Source: Oscillospiraceae bacterium
GTDB taxonomy: Bacteria > Bacillota_A > Clostridia > Oscillospirales > Oscillospiraceae
NCBI GenBank assembly: GCA_017415945.1
Contig: JAFQDR010000001.1
Location: forward strand, 1 to 19,427
Direction of reading: 5' to 3'
DNA length: 19,427 nucleotides
The translations under genes and the position numbers were made by a program. Under the pieces are notes generated by a model. It did not search any database, was not told the origin of the DNA, and saw only the letters and a list, made by a program, of their open reading frames with translations. This document shows, piece by piece, positions 14,187-19,427 of the stretch; position 1 is the stretch's first letter, and every line of letters begins with the position of its first letter.

Positions 14187-15041
14187 ATGACACACGAAAA
14201 CAATCAATATCTCAGTGCATCCTGTGATGTAAGCTATCTTCCCGACTACAATGCTGTATTTGTGAAATGGAAAAAATTCTGCTGTTGGGAAGACTACAGG
14301 GCACCGCTGTTTTTTGCACTTGAGATCATACAAAAATACAGGTGCGATTATGTTGCTGACACACGAACCGGTTTTGAAAATATTCCGGAAGATACCAAGT
14401 GGGTTGCCGATTATTTTATGCCGAAAGCAGTAGAATTCGGCTGCAAGTGTATCTATTTTATCATCGATCAGAAAAATGCTTTGAAAGATGAACTGGAAGG
14501 ACAGGCAAATGATTCAAAAGACCTGATTCCCTTCAGATATATTTATGACCTGGAAGAACTTCGCGCAAACCAGCAGGCAAAGGGGGGCATACATATGACT
14601 CATGAAGAAAAAGCCAATCAGTACTTCTCTGACAAATTTCACTGCTCACAGGCAGTTCTTGCCGCATTTGCAGATGAACTTGGTCTCACAGAAGAACAGG
14701 CATTAAAGCTCGGTGCTTGCTTCGGCAGCGGCATGAGAAAGGGTGAGGTCTGCGGTGCATGTACGGGTGCACTGATGGTACTGGGTCTGCAGTACGGTCA
14801 CTGTATCAAAGGCGACATGGAGAGCCGAAACAGAGCTAATGAAGTGAACGACCGGTTCCTCAATACATTCAGACAGCGTAATGGATCCTACATCTGCAAC
14901 GACCTGCTGGGCTGTGATATCAGCACACCCGAAGGCGTAGCATATGCTTTTGAAACGAAGCTGTTCACTGACTTCTGCCCGAAGATGGTCGCATCTGCCG
15001 TCAGGATCATCGAAGAGATTAACGCTGACATGAAGAAATAA
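14187..15041 (+). CDS. Fusion of an uncharacterised N-terminal domain with a C_GCAxxG_C_C family protein
   Basis: 284 residues in two parts. Residues 1-136 form a small alpha/beta domain (VFVKWKKFCCWEDY, YVADTRTGFENIPEDTKWVADYFMP, KCIYFIID) that recalls STAS/SpoIIAA-like proteins, a weak match made by eye. Residues 137-284 are a complete C_GCAxxG_C_C protein: HCSQAVLAAF, then GACFGSGMRKGEVCGACTGALMVLG, then YICNDLLGCD and FTDFCPKM, a cysteine set thought to be redox- or metal-active. The second part starts with its own ATG (14595), 7 nt after a strong AAAGGGGGG site. A change of the G6 tract to G5 would end the first part at a TGA overlapping that ATG. AAGGAG precedes the first ATG (14187). 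It is the last gene of the operon. Confidence 0.8.
   Translation: MTHENNQYLSASCDVSYLPDYNAVFVKWKKFCCWEDYRAPLFFALEIIQKYRCDYVADTRTGFENIPEDTKWVADYFMPKAVEFGCKCIYFIIDQKNALKDELEGQANDSKDLIPFRYIYDLEELRANQQAKGGIHMTHEEKANQYFSDKFHCSQAVLAAFADELGLTEEQALKLGACFGSGMRKGEVCGACTGALMVLGLQYGHCIKGDMESRNRANEVNDRFLNTFRQRNGSYICNDLLGCDISTPEGVAYAFETKLFTDFCPKMVASAVRIIEEINADMKK
14579..14597 (+). promoter_or_regulatory. Internal Shine-Dalgarno site (with G6 tract) and start codon of the C_GCAxxG_C_C domain
   Basis: AAAGGGGGG (14579-14587) lies 7 nt before an in-frame ATG at 14595-14597, which is also the N-terminal boundary of the C_GCAxxG_C_C domain. The site is better than most Shine-Dalgarno sequences in this window, so independent initiation is likely. 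The six-G run could also change length by slippage. Confidence 0.7.
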
Positions 15042-15047
15042 TCAAAC

Positions 15048-15096
15048 AAAAAGCCATCCCCACAACACGTTTTTTCTGCTGTGGGGATGGCTTTTG
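15048..15096. terminator. Bidirectional terminator between the fused-gene operon and the GH127 gene
   Basis: A 17-bp stem pairs AAAAGCCATCCCCACA (from 15049) with TGTGGGGATGGCTTTT (from 15080), with T-runs on the exit side of both strands. It begins 7 bases after the C_GCAxxG_C_C stop and lies about 34 bases past the GH127 stop on the minus strand. Confidence 0.9.
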
Positions 15097-15129
15097 TTAT
15101 AGAAAGGAATCAATTGTGATCATAGGATT

Positions 15130-18100
15130 TCAGGACAGGAGTTTGCGCTTGAGCACAGCCTGGTCAAAAGCGTTGGGTCTGGCATCACTCAGGACATCCA
15201 CTGCGTAACGCTGCTCCCCTGTGAGTTCTGTCTGACCAAACAAATACTTTTGGGTTAGCACTGCATCGGCAACGGTCACCTTACCATCCAGATTTACATC
15301 GCCCTTGCAGCCGATCACGGAGTCGGACTTCACATCCACCGGACGGATCAGGATATAGCAAAGGTTGATTGCCTTATCCTCGGATCTGACATTGATTGTC
15401 AGTTTGCCGCCTGTGACGGTCACTTCATTCTTGACTGCTGAGCCATCTACGGGTGCATTTGCTGCAATGACAGATTCATTGGCAGCACCGATATTGGCAT
15501 ATGCTGTCGGATTCTTCGAGCAACCCCACGGATCGGCAAATGCCAGTTCCACGGAATAAGTGCCATCCGGCAGAGAGAATGTATAATCAAGATGACGGGC
15601 AATGTTATTTTCATACTGGTTCTTGGTATAGCGGTAGCTCGTGGTCTTGTCAGCATCATCCGCTGTGTGGAATTCATCCGGCCAGGTATTTGCTGTGTAG
15701 ATGCCGCTGGATTTGCCGGAGCCATTGTACTGGTCGGTCGGATCATCGATCAGACCCCACATGCGGCCTGTCACTTCATCCGGTCCATACAGCTGCTCAG
15801 TTACGCTGTTGTACAAGCCAAGCTTGTCACGCCCGGAAACAGTATCTGTGAAATGGTCACCGCAATCTACAAAATAGGCAATGCTGCTATCATAGGTATA
15901 GAGCGGCGTGACAGCCTCCATATAGAGGAAATCGCAGACCTTTGCGGATGCCTCATCCGTTCCATCAGCGGAGAAGGTCACATCAAGCACCTTGTGCGTT
16001 TTTCCATCCGCTTCGATTTCGTAGATGCAGCGATTGCGCACATCATCGGGCACTGTGAGCTTCAGATCATATACATCCTCAGTACCGGAATAATCCAGTG
16101 TTCCTGCATACAGGATGGCATCACCCACACGAACACGGAGTGTCTTGCCGTTGTCCGCCTTGCGGAGTTTGGCGTGGAGCACAATCATCGGTGCTGTATC
16201 ATCCACGGACATGCGGTAAGTAAACCAGCCGCCCTGATCTGCATAACGATAGGTGCTGTCGTTCGTCACACCTACAGAACCGAGCTCAACCATCTTATGG
16301 AGATTATCGCTCTCGTACTGGCCATAGCCGGGCTGTACCGTATCGGTAATGGAAGTCTTTGCCCGAGGGAGACGTTCTTCAATGACAGTACCATTCGGGA
16401 TGAATTTCCAGTAAATGCCGTATCGCTGCTGATACTGCTGGTAATGCGGTGTGAAAGTGAGCTTTGTATTCGTATCATTCAGAGTGAAACGCATTGTACC
16501 GGGCTCACGTACCAGATGGTCACTGATCTGTGCCATGTATGCGGTCACGGACTGGCCTTCCTTCGAAAGGGTGATGTTTTCGCTTGCCACCTTTTTTTCC
16601 TTCGGGATAGTCACCCACATACCGGTGGAATCAGTCTTCATATCCTCCTTGCCGAGCTCAGCACTGAGGACAAGCGGACCGTATTTGAAGCCGTATACGT
16701 CAGGGGCGTCGGGCAGATTATAAGCTTTGACTTCTGCGGGGATGTGCAGTGTGATCTTATCGCCGGACTTGAAATCACCGCTGATCTGCGCATAGTCATC
16801 CACAATCTTGTAGCTGTATTTTGTACCGTTGACTTCAGCCGTCATTGTACCGGCCACCCAGTCCGGAATACGGAATCGGAAATCAATCGTACCGCTGCCA
16901 TTGATTGTGAAGGTAGCCGTATCGCTGAACGGAATGTCCGTAGACTGCGTGATGGTGAGGTTCTTCTCTGCCCAGTCAAGTTCGGAACTCTGATAGAGAT
17001 TGACATAGAGTGTATCGCCCTCATGCATATAGATCGTATCACCGAGCTTTGTAAAGCTCTCCATACCGCTGCCTGTGCAGCACCAGAATTTATCCCACTG
17101 TGTGCTGTATACCTTGAAGTAACCGGTTGCCATTGGCTGGAAATAGGTCGTCATGCCGGTTTCCGGATTCTGTGAAGAGAGGATGGAATTATAGTAAGTA
17201 GTTTCGTAATAATCCATATACTTCACATCGTGTGTAATCTTGAACAGCTCACGGGATAGCTTAAGCATATTATAGGAATTACAGGTCTCGCAGTTGCAGT
17301 TGGTACGCTCACCGTCAAGGACAAAATCCTTGCCGAAGTGCTCCCACTCACTGTTGCCGCCGGTGATATAAGTATGGCGGGTTGTTACCGTATCCCAGAA
17401 CGCCTCCGCATACTGAAGATATCGGGAAGCATCGACCTTCTGTCCATTCACAGTCTTGCCGTCAAGAACAATATAACGCTTGAGCGCACCGAGGAATTTC
17501 GGAATGGTCGTATTTGCATGACGATTATTCAGCGAATCCGTGCCGCCCTTGAGCACCAGTTCATGGAGTGCTGTCTGATCGAAATAATGCGCCGCAACTG
17601 CATGGTTATCCTTACCGGTGATCGCATACAGATCGTACATGCAATCGTTCATGCCGCCGTATTCGATCGAGAGCACAGTATTCTGGGTCTGTTCACTCCA
17701 TTTGCTGCAGCGGTTATAAACCCAGTCGCCGAGATCGGAACCAACGGTCTTTGCGGGGGCATAGCCGGTGGCATTGTAGACATCCACAAGACCGGCAATC
17801 AGCTTGTGCATCGTATACCACGGCACCCAGGCATCGTCGAAAATATTCGCTTTCCCCTGCTCCACACGGTCAAACTGGCGTTCCACATTGCCATCGGGCG
17901 GAATTGGTGCAGCCCACAGGAAGCCCTTCTGTCCGCGGGAATGCTGCTGACAGATCTGCATTCCGTCAATGAGTGTCTTCATACGGGAATAAAGTGCATC
18001 CCGCTGCTCATTGGAGAGCTCTGGATGCTGATAGGCCTGTGCCAAAGCCGTCAGATAGTGTCCGACACAGTGACCGGCAATATTCGTATTCTCCCAGCCG

Positions 18101-18372
18101 CCATAACGGGTCGCACCATTTGTGGAAAGTCCGGCATTATCACGGAAGCCTGCCAACAGTTTTTCTGTATCAAAAGCAAGCAGATAAGCCATTTCCTTTT
18201 CAAACGCATTGGTACAGTAGGGATCGTTCATGGTGACATCGGAGATGGCAAAGTCTTTTGTATCGGATGCCATTGCATTCACCTCCGAATTCTGATATGT
18301 ACTGCCATAGCTCATGCACATAGCAGCAGCTGCCAACACAGCAGCAAGTCGCTTGTGAATCGGTTGTTTCAT
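15130..18372 (-). CDS. Cellulosomal GH127-type beta-L-arabinofuranosidase with malectin-like region and dockerin
   Basis: 1080 residues, secreted: KR followed by the hydrophobic LAAVLAAAAMCMSYG is a signal peptide, probably cut after VNAMA (about 35). Residues about 45-600 are the DUF1680/GH127 fold. E344 in GGNSEWEHFG, E362 and C364 in CETC, and C431-C432 in FWCCTG match the zinc and catalytic Glu/Cys set of beta-L-arabinofuranosidase HypBA1 (E322, E338, C340, C417, C418), so the site looks intact. GH146 shares this fold and is an alternative. About 600-830 are beta-rich accessory regions, and 835-1010 resembles a malectin-like carbohydrate-binding domain (YFVDCGDHFTD, GTYSVELAFADPW). The last 58 are a dockerin (CKGDVNLDGKVTVADAV, degenerate second half NAFDQAVLKRKLL). 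The start at 18372 has AGGAGG 7 nt upstream; a longer in-frame start would put charged residues before the signal peptide. Confidence 0.93.
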   Translation of the reverse strand: MKQPIHKRLAAVLAAAAMCMSYGSTYQNSEVNAMASDTKDFAISDVTMNDPYCTNAFEKEMAYLLAFDTEKLLAGFRDNAGLSTNGATRYGGWENTNIAGHCVGHYLTALAQAYQHPELSNEQRDALYSRMKTLIDGMQICQQHSRGQKGFLWAAPIPPDGNVERQFDRVEQGKANIFDDAWVPWYTMHKLIAGLVDVYNATGYAPAKTVGSDLGDWVYNRCSKWSEQTQNTVLSIEYGGMNDCMYDLYAITGKDNHAVAAHYFDQTALHELVLKGGTDSLNNRHANTTIPKFLGALKRYIVLDGKTVNGQKVDASRYLQYAEAFWDTVTTRHTYITGGNSEWEHFGKDFVLDGERTNCNCETCNSYNMLKLSRELFKITHDVKYMDYYETTYYNSILSSQNPETGMTTYFQPMATGYFKVYSTQWDKFWCCTGSGMESFTKLGDTIYMHEGDTLYVNLYQSSELDWAEKNLTITQSTDIPFSDTATFTINGSGTIDFRFRIPDWVAGTMTAEVNGTKYSYKIVDDYAQISGDFKSGDKITLHIPAEVKAYNLPDAPDVYGFKYGPLVLSAELGKEDMKTDSTGMWVTIPKEKKVASENITLSKEGQSVTAYMAQISDHLVREPGTMRFTLNDTNTKLTFTPHYQQYQQRYGIYWKFIPNGTVIEERLPRAKTSITDTVQPGYGQYESDNLHKMVELGSVGVTNDSTYRYADQGGWFTYRMSVDDTAPMIVLHAKLRKADNGKTLRVRVGDAILYAGTLDYSGTEDVYDLKLTVPDDVRNRCIYEIEADGKTHKVLDVTFSADGTDEASAKVCDFLYMEAVTPLYTYDSSIAYFVDCGDHFTDTVSGRDKLGLYNSVTEQLYGPDEVTGRMWGLIDDPTDQYNGSGKSSGIYTANTWPDEFHTADDADKTTSYRYTKNQYENNIARHLDYTFSLPDGTYSVELAFADPWGCSKNPTAYANIGAANESVIAANAPVDGSAVKNEVTVTGGKLTINVRSEDKAINLCYILIRPVDVKSDSVIGCKGDVNLDGKVTVADAVLTQKYLFGQTELTGEQRYAVDVLSDARPNAFDQAVLKRKLLS

Positions 18373-18551
18373 TATGGTTCCTCCTGTTTTCAATGGTTCT
18401 GCCGGATTCCGCACACAGAAATGGTACTTTCAAAAAATGTAATTATCCTTTGATTACAGGCTTACTTCTCCCATTTCATGTCACGACATATCAGAATAAG
18501 GCGGATCAGCAGAACATTTACGTCCATTCTATCTTTTAAGCCTATACTTTT
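18373..18551 (-). promoter_or_regulatory. Long potentially structured 5' leader of the GH127 gene
   Basis: About 170 nt separate the expected transcript start (near 18545) from the ATG. The very 5' end (TAAGCCTAT on the plus strand, 18537-18545) can pair with ACAGGCTTA at 18456-18464 over 9 positions, one of them a G-U wobble. Inside it, AGAAT (18493-18497) pairs with ATTCT (18526-18530), and ATGTC/GACAT (18478-18489) forms a small hairpin or protein-binding palindrome. I do not recognise a known riboswitch class. Confidence 0.4.
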
Positions 18552-18579
18552 ATTATAGTCTATTGGATAGTATTGTCAA
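18552..18579 (-). promoter_or_regulatory. Consensus sigma-A promoter of the GH127 gene
   Basis: On the minus strand, TTGACA (18574-18579), a 16-bp spacer and TATAAT (18552-18557). Both hexamers are perfect; the spacer is one shorter than optimal. The spacer contains ACTAT, which recurs 12 bp later over the -10. Confidence 0.82.
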
Positions 18580-18664
18580 CCGCTAAAATAAAGAAACAGT
18601 GGACATTATGAATAAATTGTGAAAAACAGCTCAATCCCAGTCAGTTCATCTCATTTACAAAAGC

Positions 18665-18703
18665 AGTCCCCTATACTGATCATTTTCATCTGTATAGGGG
18701 ACT
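18665..18703. terminator. Hairpin terminator of the surface-protein gene
   Basis: GTCCCCTATAC (18666-18676) and GTATAGGGGAC (18692-18702) are perfect 11-bp arms around a 15-nt loop, with one more A-T pair outside. On the minus strand the exit side reads TGCTTTTG, a modest T-run. It lies about 52 bases past the surface-protein stop. Between it and the GH127 promoter (18580-18664) I see no further feature. Confidence 0.7.
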
Positions 18704-18754
18704 TCATTATAATTCTATGCATTCAGAATTGGAAAAAACTGATGCTGCTTCAAA

Positions 18755-19427
18755 TCAATCTTTTTTCTTTCTGAAAAGCGATGCCACGGCAAGACCCAGT
18801 GCAGCCAGAGCAGAAACCTTACCTACACCATGATCCGCAGTAGATGGACTGGCAGTCTGTGTGCCAGATTGCGCAGTGGTTGCGGTTGTTGTGGTGGTTT
18901 CCGTGTGCGTCGTTTCTGTTGTGGTTTCAGTGGATGTTTCGGTTGTTGTGGTACTCTCCTTTACAGGGAGAATTTCAATTTTTGTATGATCCGCATTATG
19001 CAGACAGGTATAGACCTTCTCACCCTGTTCCGATTCTGTCGGTTCCTTGGTGACCACACCGTCATCCCACACATGACCAATTGCTTCGATATTTTCTACA
19101 TCCATATTCTGTGAAATAAACGCTTCTAAGGTAAAGTGTGCAGTATAACGTGTCATACCATTTTCTTCGCACGAAGCCTCACGAAGCACTTCTGATGTTG
19201 TTTTCACAGTCTCAAACTCAATATGATCAGGGTCATTCTTGCACGTTCGGGTTGCTGTTACAATACTGAAGTCATCTGACCACTCGTAAGTCGGTTCATT
19301 CCATTCGTGGCCGATGGCTGTGATTTCTTCCGTCTTCGTCTGCTTGGCGAATCCAGGATTCGTGAAAACCGCTGTATAGACAATCTCACCGACTTCATCG
19401 CATGTCGCAGTCTTTGTGATTTCGGAT
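18755..19427 (-). CDS. Surface protein with tandem repeats and C-terminal membrane anchor (3' part)
   Basis: The frame is open past the end of the window, so only the last 223 residues are seen; a GTG at 19207 is inside the gene and is not its start. Two repeats of 73-80 residues are visible. They share a TA-(V/H)-FT-x-x-x-F strand, I-x-AIGH-x-W, and a C-x-(N)-x-x-DH-x-x-IE end, with two Cys in each. These are common in large Clostridia/Ruminococcus surface proteins and are probably beta-sandwich spacers. A Thr-rich linker of about 35 residues follows. The tail SPSTADHGVGKV, then the hydrophobic LAALGLAVASLF and RKKKD, has the layout of a sortase signal but lacks LPxTG. The protein is expected on the cell surface; its binding or catalytic part lies outside the window. 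Confidence 0.8.
   Translation of the reverse strand, partial: SEITKTATCDEVGEIVYTAVFTNPGFAKQTKTEEITAIGHEWNEPTYEWSDDFSIVTATRTCKNDPDHIEFETVKTTSEVLREASCEENGMTRYTAHFTLEAFISQNMDVENIEAIGHVWDDGVVTKEPTESEQGEKVYTCLHNADHTKIEILPVKESTTTTETSTETTTETTHTETTTTTATTAQSGTQTASPSTADHGVGKVSALAALGLAVASLFRKKKD

Noticed and set aside
15592..18453. Two long plus-strand open frames (527 and 371 codons) antisense to the GH127 gene
   Set aside because: They are in the same complementary register as above, explained by avoidance of TTA, CTA and TCA in the GH127 gene. The sense strand has clear catalytic motifs, a signal peptide and a dockerin.
18845..18960. Low-complexity repeat as a tandem DNA repeat or CRISPR-like array
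   Set aside because: It encodes the Thr-rich linker of the surface protein. The repeat units are irregular codon runs with no spacer structure.

Overview
The window looks like chromosomal DNA of a fibre-degrading, cellulosome-forming Firmicute, most likely a Ruminococcus (Oscillospiraceae). Two separate proteins end in ruminococcal-type dockerin modules: a canonical calcium loop (GDVNxDG) followed by a degenerate half ending N-x-FD-x-x-x-(M/L)KR-x-LL. Consensus sigma-A promoters, strong AGGAGG-type Shine-Dalgarno sites and hairpin/T-run terminators fit the same group. The genus is an inference; no RNA gene or phylogenetic marker is present. I found no tRNA, rRNA, CRISPR array, insertion sequence, integrase or phage gene.

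Layout. (1) 1-1440, +: the 3' part of a secreted protein with a beta-helix-like repeat region, a LamG-like domain and a C-terminal dockerin. (2) 1499-2144, +: a flavin reductase family gene with its own promoter and a leader hairpin. (3) 2180-7243, -: a four-gene operon coding, in transcription order, for an FtsX-family permease with two half-modules, its ABC ATPase, an OmpR-family response regulator and a histidine kinase. (4) 7348-11016, +: a tightly spaced five-gene operon for a membrane-anchored alpha/beta hydrolase, a SMI1/KNR4 (SUKH) protein, a YaiI/YqxD (DUF188) protein, a short-chain dehydrogenase and a RlaP-like nucleotidyltransferase. (5) 11057-12646, -: an ECF sigma factor carrying a C-terminal extension of about 370 residues. 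(6) 12782-15041, +: a divergently transcribed operon of three reading frames, two of which look like in-frame fusions of genes that are normally separate (DUF4298+VOC; unknown domain+C_GCAxxG_C_C protein). (7) 15130-18372, -: a large secreted GH127-type beta-L-arabinofuranosidase with a malectin-like region and a dockerin, behind a consensus promoter and a leader of about 170 nt. (8) 18755-19427, -: the 3' end of a repeat-containing surface protein with a Thr-rich linker and a membrane/KKK tail.

How it fits together. The two dockerin proteins would be secreted and docked on scaffoldins to attack plant cell-wall material; the GH127 enzyme points to arabinose-decorated glycans. The transporter/two-component operon has the gene content of an envelope-stress or peptide-sensing module. 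Its promoter carries a candidate response-regulator box, and a 9-bp direct repeat is shared with the divergent hydrolase promoter. The most unusual structure is the run of fused reading frames at 12842-15041: each fusion keeps an intact internal Shine-Dalgarno site and start codon, and each is one nucleotide away from an ATGA start/stop overlap.
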